Source of the DNA: Clostridiales bacterium
Lineage (GTDB): Bacteria > Bacillota > Clostridia > Oscillospirales > Acutalibacteraceae
DNA: 32,657 nucleotides
Direction: 5' to 3'
NCBI GenBank assembly: GCA_022793315.1
Contig: JAAWCO010000079.1
Span: 1 to 32,657 of the forward strand
In this document: one piece after another, positions 9,272-17,868 of the stretch
Position numbering within the stretch: position 1 is the first letter of the stretch
Layout of the letters: each line of letters begins with the position of its first letter
Program-made: the position numbers and the translations under genes
The notes under the pieces: model-generated
Told to the model about the DNA's origin: nothing
What the model saw: the letters and a program-made list of their open reading frames with translations, nothing else
The model's database searches: none

Positions 9272-9282
9272 GAGGAATTACT

Positions 9283-11502
9283 TTGAAAAAGCGTGTTTTT
9301 TCCCTTGTGCTTTCGGTAGTGCTTCTGCTGTCCGTCTTTTCTGTCGCCTATGCTGCGGAGGGCGATCCGATTGCCTCCACCACCACCTCGTGGGGAGAGG
9401 CGGTTCCGGTGGCCGCGGACTTCCAGGAGATTGCCAGCAACAAGAATTTTATCCTTTATTTTCGTTCGTCCGACTGTTATGTGGGCGTGAGGGACAAGAG
9501 AACCGGCGTCATCTGGTATTCCAACCCTCTGGTCGAGGATGACCCGCTGGCCAGCGGCATTTCGGTGACGAATCTCCGTTCCCAGCTGCTGATCACCTAT
9601 ACCAATAAAAATAAAACCAAGGAATCCCAGATCAACAGCGCGGCCGGCTGCGTAAAAGGCGGGTCCGCCAACACGACGCGGGTTAACAACGGTGTCCGGG
9701 TGGATTATGTGTTCGGCAATGAAAAGATCACGATCCCGGTTACCTATGTGTTGGATGAAGAAGGGCTGAATGCCAGCATCCTGACCAATGAGATACAGGA
9801 AGGGAGCAACGAGCTGCTGCGCATTGAGTTCCTCCAGTATTTCGGCGCTGGCTCCGTTGCCGACAACGGGTATATGTTCGTTCCTGACGGCAGTGGTGCG
9901 ATCATCAATTTCAACAATGGCAAAACCAACCGAAATCTGATCTATTCCAAACCCGTATACGGCGAGGACCTCTCCCTGCGCACCAACAACGATCCCATCA
10001 CCTCCCGGTCAGAAAAGATTTCGCTGCCGGTTTTCGGGCTGGTGAACAATGGTGCCGGATTTTTGGCAGAAATCACCAGCGGCGCGGAGCTGGCCTTTAT
10101 CAACGCGGGGGTTGCCGGTACCTCAACCAGCTATAACAATGTGTCCTCTACCGTGACCTACCGTTCCTCTAACAGTCTGCCGCTTCGGGATCAGGTGGAC
10201 TCTACGCAGAACATCATTTATAATGCGCTTCATCCCACGGTGCTTTCCGCTTACTCAGTAAAGTACCGTTTCCTGGATTCGACCCAGGTCACTTACAGCG
10301 ATCTGGCCAATCTGTACCGGGAAACACTGAAGAAGGAGGGCGTCACCAAAACGGCGGATGTGGGCGCACGTCTGTTCACGGAGTTTTACGGCGGTGTCCG
10401 CAAGCAGAAATCCTTTATCGGCTTTGTGTACAACGCTAAAGAGAAGCTCACAACCTTTGAAGAGGCGCAGGAAATTCTGCAGGATCTCAAGGGGAACGGC
10501 GTTGGACAAATCACGGCGCTGTACAACAACTATTCGGATGATTTCTTCAGCCGCAATGTCCAGATTGCCATGAACCCGGCCGGAACGCTGGGCGGAAAAC
10601 GACATTTCAAAAATCTGCTTGACTATGGCGAGCAGGAGGATATCGGCATCTATCCGGCGGTGGATTTTGTCAATGTGCCAACCGGCGGAAATGGGGTGTC
10701 CACCTTCTTTGATGTGGTCAGTGCCCTCAATGTCAGCCCGGTGCTGGTCTATAATTATAAGCTGAACAGCAACATGAAGGACAGCACCACCGCGCCCACC
10801 TATCTGCTGGCCGCCACCAAATACAACAAAGCGGTTGACCGGCTGCTGAACGCTGCGAATAAAAATAACTGTCATGCTCTGTACTTTGATGAAAAGGCGC
10901 AGTACCTCTATTCCGATTTTTCCAAGGCGGGTTATCTGCGCGACCAGACGAAGCAGGAGCTGGTGACACAGTTCCAGCGCCTGAGCGAGGGGAATTCGAT
11001 TACCCTGTCCAATCCCAACAGCTATCTGATGCCGTTTGCCGACTATATTACCGATTTGCCGCTTTCCAGCAGCAGGAACACCCTGTTTGATTACGATATT
11101 CCGTTCCTGCAGATGGTTCTCAAGGGAACCAAGGCGTATTCGGGCAGCAGCGTCAATATCAACGACATGTCACAGGAGGCCTTCCTCCGCCATATCGAAT
11201 ATGGCGCCAATATCAAATACGCTCTGATCAAGTCCGAGACGACCAAACTGCTCGAAACCGATATGACCTTCCTGTATTCCGCGACTTATGATACCTTCAA
11301 GGATCAGATAATGGATCGGTATTCGCAGATGGAAACCATCAGCAGGGAAATTGGGGATGCCTCCATTACCGCCCACCAGACGGACGGTCAGGTTGCAGTG
11401 GTCAGCTATTCCAACGGCAAGACCATCTATGTCAATTACAGCGACAGCAGCGTTGAAATGAATGGGGTATCCATTCCGGCGAACGGCTACGCTGTCCGTT
11501 AA
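9283..11502 (+). CDS. Secreted DUF5696-type protein
   Basis: A 739-residue exported protein starting at TTG 9283, 8 bases after AGGAGGA; the track's 9142 start lies inside the upstream gene. Residues 1-24/25 form a signal peptide ([23 protein letters not shown]). A beta-rich N-terminal half ([35 protein letters not shown]) resembles a sugar-hydrolase beta-sandwich. The C-terminal half alternates strands and helices ([48 protein letters not shown]), as in a TIM barrel. I assign it to DUF5696 from this pattern and from the YIP1-permease context. A glycosidase-like or glycan-binding role is plausible, but I cannot name catalytic residues. Confidence 0.7.
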   Translation: MKKRVFSLVLSVVLLLSVFSVAYAAEGDPIASTTTSWGEAVPVAADFQEIASNKNFILYFRSSDCYVGVRDKRTGVIWYSNPLVEDDPLASGISVTNLRSQLLITYTNKNKTKESQINSAAGCVKGGSANTTRVNNGVRVDYVFGNEKITIPVTYVLDEEGLNASILTNEIQEGSNELLRIEFLQYFGAGSVADNGYMFVPDGSGAIINFNNGKTNRNLIYSKPVYGEDLSLRTNNDPITSRSEKISLPVFGLVNNGAGFLAEITSGAELAFINAGVAGTSTSYNNVSSTVTYRSSNSLPLRDQVDSTQNIIYNALHPTVLSAYSVKYRFLDSTQVTYSDLANLYRETLKKEGVTKTADVGARLFTEFYGGVRKQKSFIGFVYNAKEKLTTFEEAQEILQDLKGNGVGQITALYNNYSDDFFSRNVQIAMNPAGTLGGKRHFKNLLDYGEQEDIGIYPAVDFVNVPTGGNGVSTFFDVVSALNVSPVLVYNYKLNSNMKDSTTAPTYLLAATKYNKAVDRLLNAANKNNCHALYFDEKAQYLYSDFSKAGYLRDQTKQELVTQFQRLSEGNSITLSNPNSYLMPFADYITDLPLSSSRNTLFDYDIPFLQMVLKGTKAYSGSSVNINDMSQEAFLRHIEYGANIKYALIKSETTKLLETDMTFLYSATYDTFKDQIMDRYSQMETISREIGDASITAHQTDGQVAVVSYSNGKTIYVNYSDSSVEMNGVSIPANGYAVR

Positions 11503-11519
11503 CGAGGGGAGTGAGTGGA

Positions 11520-12458
11520 ATGAAACAAAAAACAAAGGCGCCGGCAGCTGAAGGCGGCGCAGCGCGGCTCCGGCGGCGGCGGCCCATGTCGCTGGAGCGC
11601 AAAGCCAAATGGTCCGGCTACCTCTTTCTTTTGCCCTGGATCATCGGCACCATCTATTTCTTTATCATCCCGTTCTGCAGCTCCGTGCGCTACTCCTTTA
11701 ACAACGTCATGCTGAGCGGAAGCGGTCTGAATTTTAAATTCGTCGGCTTGGAAAACTATCAGTTTATCTTTGGAACCGATGCCGAGTATATGCCCAAAAT
11801 CGTTTCCAGCCTGCGCAGCCTGGTTACCGATGTACCGATTATTGTGGTGTTCTCGCTTTTTGTCGCCATGATGCTCAACCAGAAGTTCCATGGACGTACT
11901 TTTGCCCGTGCCCTGTTCTTTTTGCCGGTGATTATTGCCTCAAGTATGGTGATTAAGATCCTGAATGAAGATGTATTCAAGAACACCATGATGAGCAGCG
12001 GCGAGACCTCCATGTTCCAGACAGGAGCGATACAGACCTTCCTGACGGAAAAGCTGACCCTTCCCGGAGGTCTGGTCAGCACCTTTGCCTCAATCACCAG
12101 TCAGGTGTTCGACCTGTCGTGGAAGTCGGGTCTTCAGATCCTGCTGTTCCTCAGTGCGCTCCAGTCGATTCCGGAGTCCTATTATGAGGTGTGCTCAATT
12201 GAGGGCGCCAATTCCTGGGATGCGTTCTGGAAGGTGACGGTGCCAGTCATCGCCCCCAATATTTTAATTGTTGCGGTGTATACCATCATCGACAGCTTTA
12301 CGGATATGAGCAACCCTGTCATGGCGGATATCCTGGGCCGTTTCAATAATCTGAGATACGGCATTGCAACAGCGGCCGCGTTGATCTATTTCCTTATCAT
12401 CGCTGCGATTCTGGGTGTTCTGGCCCTGATCGTGATGCGGGTTTCCCGGCGCAAATAG
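11520..12458 (+). CDS. Sugar ABC transporter permease, MalF type (pair 2)
   Basis: A 312-residue permease. ATG 11520 is preferred over GTG 11511 because GAGGGGA sits 9 bases upstream of it. A strongly basic N-terminal tail ([16 protein letters not shown]) precedes TM1 (about 32-55). The EAA loop lies at about 223-247 ([25 protein letters not shown]). It is clearly divergent from the first MalF-type gene of the operon, so this is a second transporter type rather than a recent copy. No second solute-binding protein follows. It may use the 942-aa protein, the truncated protein at the left edge, or one encoded elsewhere. Confidence 0.92.
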   Translation: MKQKTKAPAAEGGAARLRRRRPMSLERKAKWSGYLFLLPWIIGTIYFFIIPFCSSVRYSFNNVMLSGSGLNFKFVGLENYQFIFGTDAEYMPKIVSSLRSLVTDVPIIVVFSLFVAMMLNQKFHGRTFARALFFLPVIIASSMVIKILNEDVFKNTMMSSGETSMFQTGAIQTFLTEKLTLPGGLVSTFASITSQVFDLSWKSGLQILLFLSALQSIPESYYEVCSIEGANSWDAFWKVTVPVIAPNILIVAVYTIIDSFTDMSNPVMADILGRFNNLRYGIATAAALIYFLIIAAILGVLALIVMRVSRRK

Positions 12459-12476
12459 AAAGGAGGAGGCTGTATA

Positions 12477-13505
12477 ATGAAAGAAAATGCACGGACAGCC
12501 GCTCCTGCGGTTCCGGCAGCGCAAAGGGTGACACCCCCGAAAAAGAAGATGACGGCGGATTTACGGATGTATCATATCAAGCGGAAAATTCCTTCGTTTT
12601 TTTACAAGCTGTTCCGCTTCATGTTTATTGTCTGTATGGCCTATGTGCTGTTGTCCCCCATTCTGATCATGCTGAGCCGTTCGCTGCGTACGTCGGCGGA
12701 CATGCTTAATCCCAGTATCGTCTGGATACCCAGCAGCGTCACCTTCAGCAATATTGTTGAGGCCTTCCGCATCATGGATTACGGAAATACGCTGATTTTT
12801 TCCGGACGAGTGGTTTTGATCAGCACCCTGCTGACCCTGGTCTCCTGTTCCATGGCAGGTTATGCTCTGGCGCGGTACCGTCTGAAGATATCAAATTTCT
12901 GCGTGGCGGTGGCGATTTTTACCATTATCGTGCCGATGCAGACCTACATTATCCCCTTTTTCTTCCAGTTCCGTTACTTTAATTTCCTTTTCATCGGCGA
13001 TATTTATAACGCCATCACAGGCGATATCCTTGGACTGAATGACACCGAGTTCGCGTATTATCTGCCGGCGATTCTGGGCGCTGGTCTGCGTTCCGGTCTG
13101 TTCGTCGTGATGTTTACACAGTTCTTCCGGGGCCTTCCCAAGGAGCTGGAGGACGCAGCACGAGTGGACGGCTGTTCCGAGGTGCGTACCTTTGTACAGG
13201 TCATGCTGCCGAACTCCGGCCCGATTTTCCTGGTCATCTCTATTTTCTCCATTGTATGGTACTGGAACGATTATTACTTCGGCCAGATCATGATGAGAAA
13301 CCGGCAGATGATGTCCACTAAAATCAGCATGATTAAGGCGCTGGTGCGCGCCATGAGCGAAACGAATTCCTGGGGCGACGGATATACAGAAACGGTTTGG
13401 GTCTTTGCCTCCGCGCTGCTGTTTATTCTGCCTCCGCTGATCCTTTATATTATCGTGCAGCGCTTCTTTATTCAAAGCATTGAACGTACAGGTATCGTCG
13501 GGTAA
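12477..13505 (+). CDS. Carbohydrate ABC transporter permease, MalG type (pair 2)
   Basis: A 342-residue permease, long for a MalG protein because of a ~45-residue hydrophilic N-terminal extension (ENARTAAPAVPAAQRVTPPKKK…). The first span covers about 45-68, and the EAA loop is at about 218-245 (LEDAARVDGCSEVRTFVQVMLPNSGP). A strong AAGGAGGAGG lies 8 bases before the ATG. An inserted loop (FRYFNFLFIGDIYNAITGDILGLNDTEF) between middle spans is longer than in pair 1. It pairs with the preceding MalF-type gene (18-base gap). Confidence 0.92.
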   Translation: MKENARTAAPAVPAAQRVTPPKKKMTADLRMYHIKRKIPSFFYKLFRFMFIVCMAYVLLSPILIMLSRSLRTSADMLNPSIVWIPSSVTFSNIVEAFRIMDYGNTLIFSGRVVLISTLLTLVSCSMAGYALARYRLKISNFCVAVAIFTIIVPMQTYIIPFFFQFRYFNFLFIGDIYNAITGDILGLNDTEFAYYLPAILGAGLRSGLFVVMFTQFFRGLPKELEDAARVDGCSEVRTFVQVMLPNSGPIFLVISIFSIVWYWNDYYFGQIMMRNRQMMSTKISMIKALVRAMSETNSWGDGYTETVWVFASALLFILPPLILYIIVQRFFIQSIERTGIVG

Positions 13506-13525
13506 CCGTCGTCCGGAGGAAAAGA

Positions 13526-13552
13526 GAGGACATGGTCACTGGTCGTGTCCTC
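13526..13552 (+). other. Intercistronic hairpin
   Basis: GAGGACA (13526-13532) pairs with TGTCCTC (13546-13552), and about four further inner pairs including wobbles leave a 7-base loop. It lies in the 86-base gap between the last permease and the surface-protein gene and has no T-run. RNA processing, or differential expression of the last gene, is a possible role. Confidence 0.5.
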
Positions 13553-13591
13553 CCTCACCTTCATTTTGATGATAACGGAGGAAACAGGCGC

Positions 13592-14587
13592 ATGAAATAT
13601 GCGAAAAAGGCGCTCGGCGTGCTTCTGACCGTTGCGTTCCTGATGTCCGCTGCGGCGATGACAGCTGCTGCAAAGCCGGACAGCGGTCTGGCGATTATTC
13701 CGCTGGAAGATCATGAGGATGATTTGGATTATTGGGAAACCCAGACGGCGAACGACGAATACGCTCCCCTGAACAGTGAGGGATGCTGGGTAAAAACCAC
13801 TCTGGGCGATGACGGCTCCCTTACACTGGAAAAAACCACAGATTCCAAAAACAATTATCCCCGTATCCGCACCCTGATCCAGGAAGACCTGCCCGAGGTC
13901 GATCTGGAGGCCAATCCCTATCTCTATTTTGATTTTGTCGCTGAGAGCTGCGAGTGGATGATTCAGTTCAATCACGGTCAGAACAGTGTCAAGCTGGCCA
14001 AGGGAATCGTTGGGGCGGTCGGACAGGATGAGCTTGTCGGAGCGGAGGGCCTCCTTTCCATTGATAAGGATGGTCCTGCCGGCCACTATACCGGCAAGCT
14101 GAATCTGGCGCAGTATTACCGCGAGGAAAATATAACAGGTCTGGCCGGGCAGACGAAACTGAATGCCCCTAATGTAGTTGTCTATATCGTCAATCCATCA
14201 GCCGGCGGACGGCTGACCATCAACAGCCTGTCCATCGGTAATGACGATGCGGACCAGGCGTCCGGTCCCAAGCTGAATCTGCTGCTGAAAAACGGCGATT
14301 GGGACGAGGAAGATGAGGAGAATGAAGGGGAAGACGACACCACCGCAGCTGACAGCACGACCACTCGTTCGGCTGCGGAAACCACCTTCTCCCGAACCTC
14401 CGCTGCTTCCACCAATACCGAAACAGACGCATCTGCCGACGGCACCTGGATTTACATCGTAACGGCGGCTGTGGCGGTCGTTGTGGTGGTGGGGGCTGTT
14501 GCCGCTGTCATGGTCATCCGGAAAAGGAAGGGCCGTACGGCGCCGGATCAGGTGTCCGACCCTTCGGATCGGACCGAAAAAAAATAA
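13592..14587 (+). CDS. Membrane-anchored extracellular protein, function unknown
   Basis: A 331-residue protein starting at ATG 13592 behind GGAGG; the track's earlier start (13532) lies within the intercistronic hairpin. It has a signal peptide (…MSAAAMTAAA-KPDS), a predicted beta-sandwich region (about 30-225; SCEWMIQFNHGQNSVKLAKG, GRLTINSLSIGND), a very acidic stretch (DWDEEDEENEGEDD), a Ser/Thr/Ala-rich linker, one C-terminal membrane span (WIYIVTAAVAVVVVVGAVAAVMVI) and a basic cytoplasmic tail. The layout is that of a cell-surface display protein with a flexible stalk. As the last gene of the transporter operon it may bind the glycan outside the cell. I do not recognise a named family. 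Confidence 0.7.
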   Translation: MKYAKKALGVLLTVAFLMSAAAMTAAAKPDSGLAIIPLEDHEDDLDYWETQTANDEYAPLNSEGCWVKTTLGDDGSLTLEKTTDSKNNYPRIRTLIQEDLPEVDLEANPYLYFDFVAESCEWMIQFNHGQNSVKLAKGIVGAVGQDELVGAEGLLSIDKDGPAGHYTGKLNLAQYYREENITGLAGQTKLNAPNVVVYIVNPSAGGRLTINSLSIGNDDADQASGPKLNLLLKNGDWDEEDEENEGEDDTTAADSTTTRSAAETTFSRTSAASTNTETDASADGTWIYIVTAAVAVVVVVGAVAAVMVIRKRKGRTAPDQVSDPSDRTEKK

Positions 14588-14634
14588 GCAGTTTGTTGGG
14601 ATAAAAGCTGTCGCTTATCAGAAATAGCGATGGC

Positions 14635-14703
14635 AATACCCGTTGTCCGTCCATATGGCCGTCAGTTTGTCTGACGGCCATATTTTTACAAACAACGGGT
14701 ATT
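14635..14703 (+). terminator. Intrinsic terminator nested in a second inverted repeat
   Basis: A perfect 13-bp stem (ATATGGCCGTCAG, 14653-14665, with CTGACGGCCATAT, 14671-14683) and a 5-base loop are followed by TTTT. It is enclosed by another perfect 12-bp inverted repeat, AATACCCGTTGT (14635-14646) and ACAACGGGTATT (14692-14703). It closes the transporter operon before the FAD genes. Confidence 0.9.
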
Positions 14704-14730
14704 GGAAGGGTGGAAAGAGGAGCATTTAAC
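14702..14730 (+). promoter_or_regulatory. Weak promoter candidate for the FAD-gene operon
   Basis: TTGGAA (14702-14707), 17 bases, TTTAAC (14725-14730): each box matches four of six consensus bases. It is listed because a promoter is expected between the terminator and the gene at 14787 and nothing better is visible. Confidence 0.25.
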
Positions 14731-14750
14731 AAGGCTTCTCCCAATAAAAG

Positions 14751-14763
14751 ACGGCTTTGCCGT
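14751..14763 (+). promoter_or_regulatory. Leader hairpin, copy 1
   Basis: ACGGC-TTT-GCCGT, 23 bases before the ATG of the first FAD gene. The same hairpin with a changed loop and one extra base pair precedes the second FAD gene. The flanking sequence (CAATAAAAGACGG … GATACC…ATGAAAAC) is also shared, so the leader was duplicated with the gene. Confidence 0.5.
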
Positions 14764-14786
14764 AAAAGAGGAAGGGCGCGATACCG

Positions 14787-16166
14787 ATGAAAACAGAAAA
14801 GTCTTCCATAACCTGTCCCTGCCATGAACTTGCCGGCGAATACGATGTGGTGGTGATCGGCGGGGGAACAGCTGGTGCGTTTGCCGCCATTGCCGCTGCT
14901 GACAGTGGGAAAAAGGCTCTGATCCTGGAGCGTTCCTATAGCCTGGGTGGTTCGGCAACGCTGGCGCAGGTCACCCCTCTGATGTCTAACCATCTGCCGA
15001 AGTTCACGGAAAACTCCTACCTGACCCTGCGCCTGACCGAGCGGATGATGGCGGTGGGAGCGGAGGACCGGCCTTCCTGGTCGCGCGGAGGCGGACGCTT
15101 CAGTCCGGTCAGACTGACCTATGAGCTGGAACGGATGGCAAAGGACTCAGGCGTGAAAATTCTGTACGGCGCCGATTTTGTGACGGTGAACCGGGAAGGG
15201 GAGCGTATTGAATCGGTCTGTATCAACACCATCAACGGCCTGCAGCTGGTTCGGGGGAAAACCTTTGTCGATGCGACCGGTGACGCACTGGTGGCCTGGC
15301 GCGCCGGATGTCCCTGCCTGACAGGGGATGAAGAGACAGGCAACAATCAGCCGGCGTCCCTGCGTTTCTCTGTGTCTAACGTGGATATGGAGGCCTTCCG
15401 CACCTATCTGAACAGCATCGGGTTCCCAGTGGCGGAGGGAGACGAATATTTTGAGCTGGGATGTATCTGGTCCAATGAGGGGGACCCCATCACTGAGCTG
15501 CTCCACAGGGGCGTGGCGGATGGAGAACTGGAGCGCCGGGAAGTGGAGTATTTTCAATGCTTCTGTTCACCCTGCATGGGCGGTCTGATCTACTTTAACT
15601 GTCCGGAAGCGCCCCACCTGCTTAATACCACAGATGCCTCCTCCGTAACGGAGATTGTGCTCTTCTGCCGGGAGGCAGCGGTCCGTCTGCACACCTTTTT
15701 TAAAAAGCATGTGGGCGGATTTGAAAACAGTGCCATTGCCGCCTTTGCCGAAATACCGGGCATCCGTGAAGGGCGCCGGATTGAGGGAGAGTATGTGCTG
15801 ACCGCGGAGGATTACTGCCAGCGGCTGAAGGTGGAGGATGCGGTGACCCAGACGGCCTATCCGATTGATGTCCATGGCAACATCGAGGGGAACTATGGGA
15901 TGCAGCCGGGGGAATATATGGAGATCCCCTATCGCAGCCTGATCCCCAAAGGCGTCGATAACCTGTTGGTGGCGGGCCGTTCCGTATCGTCTACTTTTAT
16001 CGCCCAGTCGGCGGTCCGTATTCAGCTGGTCTGCCGCAGTCTCGGTGAGGCGGCGGGAATCGCCTGCGCCATGGCCTGTGACCAGGGGGCGAAGCTCTCC
16101 GATATTTCGGGGGAAAAGGTGCGCGAGAAAATGATCGCCCGCGGCGCTGTTTTCCTGAATCGCTAA
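14787..16166 (+). CDS. FAD-dependent oxidoreductase (FAD_oxidored-like), copy 1
   Basis: A 459-residue cytoplasmic protein without signal peptide. The dinucleotide-binding motif is G25-G-G-T-A-G30 after a VVVIG strand, with the following acidic residue in ILERSYSLGGSATLA. A second FAD contact, FVDATGDALVAW, lies at about 165, and a C-terminal NLLVAGRSVSSTFIAQSAVRIQLVCRSLGEAAGIACAMA segment closes the FAD fold. This matches the PF12831-type FAD-dependent oxidoreductases often found in carbohydrate-use loci, whose substrates are mostly unknown. Cysteine pairs (CPCHE near the N-terminus, CFCSPC mid-protein) are notable. An oxidation or reduction step on an imported sugar is a guess from context. 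AAGAGGAAGGG supplies the ribosome site. Confidence 0.85.
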   Translation: MKTEKSSITCPCHELAGEYDVVVIGGGTAGAFAAIAAADSGKKALILERSYSLGGSATLAQVTPLMSNHLPKFTENSYLTLRLTERMMAVGAEDRPSWSRGGGRFSPVRLTYELERMAKDSGVKILYGADFVTVNREGERIESVCINTINGLQLVRGKTFVDATGDALVAWRAGCPCLTGDEETGNNQPASLRFSVSNVDMEAFRTYLNSIGFPVAEGDEYFELGCIWSNEGDPITELLHRGVADGELERREVEYFQCFCSPCMGGLIYFNCPEAPHLLNTTDASSVTEIVLFCREAAVRLHTFFKKHVGGFENSAIAAFAEIPGIREGRRIEGEYVLTAEDYCQRLKVEDAVTQTAYPIDVHGNIEGNYGMQPGEYMEIPYRSLIPKGVDNLLVAGRSVSSTFIAQSAVRIQLVCRSLGEAAGIACAMACDQGAKLSDISGEKVREKMIARGAVFLNR

Positions 16167-16218
16167 CGGGCTGTTCAATCCTTACCAAATGGAGTGCCTG
16201 CCTGTGAGAGGCGCCGAA

Positions 16219-16234
16219 AGGTCCAGGCGGACCT
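16219..16234 (+). other. Small hairpin between the two FAD genes
   Basis: AGGTCC-AGGC-GGACCT, a perfect 6-bp stem in the 142-base gap between the two FAD genes, without T-run. No counterpart was seen before copy 1. Confidence 0.35.
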
Positions 16235-16269
16235 CTGATGGAAACGGAGAAGCTCTCCCAACTAAATAA

Positions 16270-16284
16270 GACGGCCCTGCCGTC
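16270..16284 (+). promoter_or_regulatory. Leader hairpin, copy 2
   Basis: GACGGC-CCT-GCCGTC, 24 bases before the second FAD gene's ATG. Compared with copy 1 the stem is kept and extended while the loop changed from TTT to CCT, a pattern expected if the RNA fold is under selection. Confidence 0.5.
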
Positions 16285-16308
16285 CAATAAGAAAAGGTGT
16301 GATACCTG

Positions 16309-17700
16309 ATGAAAACGGAGAAATCGGCAGTATCCTATCCCTGCGGGACCTTTGCCGGCGAATACGATGTCGTGGTGGTCGGCGGAGGAACCGCCGGTGC
16401 GTTTGCCGCCATTGCCGCTGCGGACAGCGGTAAAAAGGTGCTGCTTTTGGAGCGCGCCTATAGTTTAGGCGGCTCGGCAACGCTGGCACAGGTCACCCCT
16501 CTGATGGCCAATGTTCTGCCCAAATATACCGATAATTCCTATCTGACCCTGCGCCTGAAGGAACGGATGATGGCGGTGGGAGCGGAGAACCATCCTAACT
16601 GGTCCGTCGGCGGCGGCAGCTTCAATCCGGTCAGGCTGGCATATGAGCTGGAACAGATGGCGCAGGAGTCAGGCGTCGAAATCCTGTACGGCGCCGATTT
16701 TGTGGGAGTGAACCGGGAAGGGGACCGTATAGAATCGGTCTGTATCAACACCATCAACGGCCTGCAGCTGGTCCGGGGGAAAACCTTTGTCGATGCGACC
16801 GGCGACGCACTGGTGGCCTGGCGCGCAGGCTGTCCCTGTGTGACAGGGGATGAGAAGACCGGAAAAAATCAGCCGGCCTCCCTTCGCTTCTCCGTTGCCG
16901 GCGTCCATATGCCCGGTTTTCGCGCGTTCCTGAACAGCATCGGTATTCCGATTGAGGATGACGACGAATATGCTGAGCTGGGCTGTATCTGGTCGAATGG
17001 ATGCAAGCCGTCGGTTCAGATGCTTCCTTTGTTCAGCAAGGGAATTGAGGACGGAGAGCTGGAACAGGGGGATGTGGAATATTTCCAGTGCTTCTGCGCG
17101 CCCTGTCTGAACGGTATGGTCTACTTCAATTGCCCGGAGGCGGTTGATCTTCGCAATACGGTGGACGCGGCCTCTGTCACAAAAATTGTGCTTACCTGCC
17201 GCGCGGCGGCGGTCCGCCTGCATACCTTCTTCAAAAAACATGTGGGCGGCTTTGAGAACAGCACCATTGCCGCCTTTGCGGAGATACCGGGCATTCGCGA
17301 GGGGCGGCGGATCGAAGGGGAATACGTGCTGACCACAGAGGATTACTGCCAGTGCCGGAAGGCGGAGGATGCCGTGACTCAGAACGCCTACCCGGTTGAT
17401 GTTCACGGCGATACCGAAAACAATGGCAGCGTTTTTCCGGCGGGAGAGTATATGGAAATCCCCTATCGCTGCCTGATCCCCAAAGGGGTTGATAATCTGC
17501 TGGTAGCGGGCCGCTGCATCTCCTCCTCCTTTATTGCCCAGTCGGCAATCCGCATCCAGCTGGTCTGCCGCAGTCTCGGTGAGGCGGCGGGAATCGCCTG
17601 CTCCATGGCCTGTGATCGGGAGGTCAAGCTCTCCGATATTCGTGGAGAAGAGGTGCGTGGGGAGATGATCGCCCGCGGCGCTGTTTTCCTGAACCGGTAA
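16309..17700 (+). CDS. FAD-dependent oxidoreductase (FAD_oxidored-like), copy 2
   Basis: A 463-residue tandem paralogue of the preceding gene. The N-terminal GGGTAGAFAAIAAADSGKK motif has the same numbering, and the VCINTINGLQLVRGKTFVDATGDALVAWRAGCPC and GGFENS-IAAFAEIPGIREGRRIEGEYVL segments are nearly identical. Differences cluster between about 195 and 270 (e.g. CKPSVQMLPLFSKGIEDGELEQGD versus the shorter DPITELLHRGVADGELERRE) and at about 365 (DTENNGSVFPAGEY). The CFCAPC pair is kept. The local divergence suggests different substrates on a common FAD scaffold. No signal peptide, so cytoplasmic. Followed by a hairpin without T-run, so transcription probably continues into the GH26-like genes. 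Confidence 0.85.
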   Translation: MKTEKSAVSYPCGTFAGEYDVVVVGGGTAGAFAAIAAADSGKKVLLLERAYSLGGSATLAQVTPLMANVLPKYTDNSYLTLRLKERMMAVGAENHPNWSVGGGSFNPVRLAYELEQMAQESGVEILYGADFVGVNREGDRIESVCINTINGLQLVRGKTFVDATGDALVAWRAGCPCVTGDEKTGKNQPASLRFSVAGVHMPGFRAFLNSIGIPIEDDDEYAELGCIWSNGCKPSVQMLPLFSKGIEDGELEQGDVEYFQCFCAPCLNGMVYFNCPEAVDLRNTVDAASVTKIVLTCRAAAVRLHTFFKKHVGGFENSTIAAFAEIPGIREGRRIEGEYVLTTEDYCQCRKAEDAVTQNAYPVDVHGDTENNGSVFPAGEYMEIPYRCLIPKGVDNLLVAGRCISSSFIAQSAIRIQLVCRSLGEAAGIACSMACDREVKLSDIRGEEVRGEMIARGAVFLNR

Positions 17701-17707
17701 AAGACCG

Positions 17708-17724
17708 CTCCGGCAGAGCCGGAG
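17708..17724 (+). other. Small GC-rich hairpin after FAD copy 2
   Basis: CTCCGGC-AGA-GCCGGAG, a perfect 7-bp stem eight bases after the stop codon, without a T-run. The same CGGC-AGA-GCCG core occurs in the right-end repeat block (32503). Confidence 0.4.
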
Positions 17725-17868
17725 AACAGACTCTGCATGAATACTGGTGGCCAATGTACCGCGTTGGTTAAGCGGCCGATTGTGGGGGCACAGCCGAACA
17801 CGTCGGCGGCAGCGTATCAACCCATTCTGCTGAAAAGATAAAAAGGAAAAGAAAGAAGGGAATCCACC

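Noticed and set aside
14593-14615. TTGTTG…TATCAG as promoter after the surface-protein gene
   Set aside because: The -10 box is poor and the strong terminator at 14653-14687 would stop transcription before the FAD genes.
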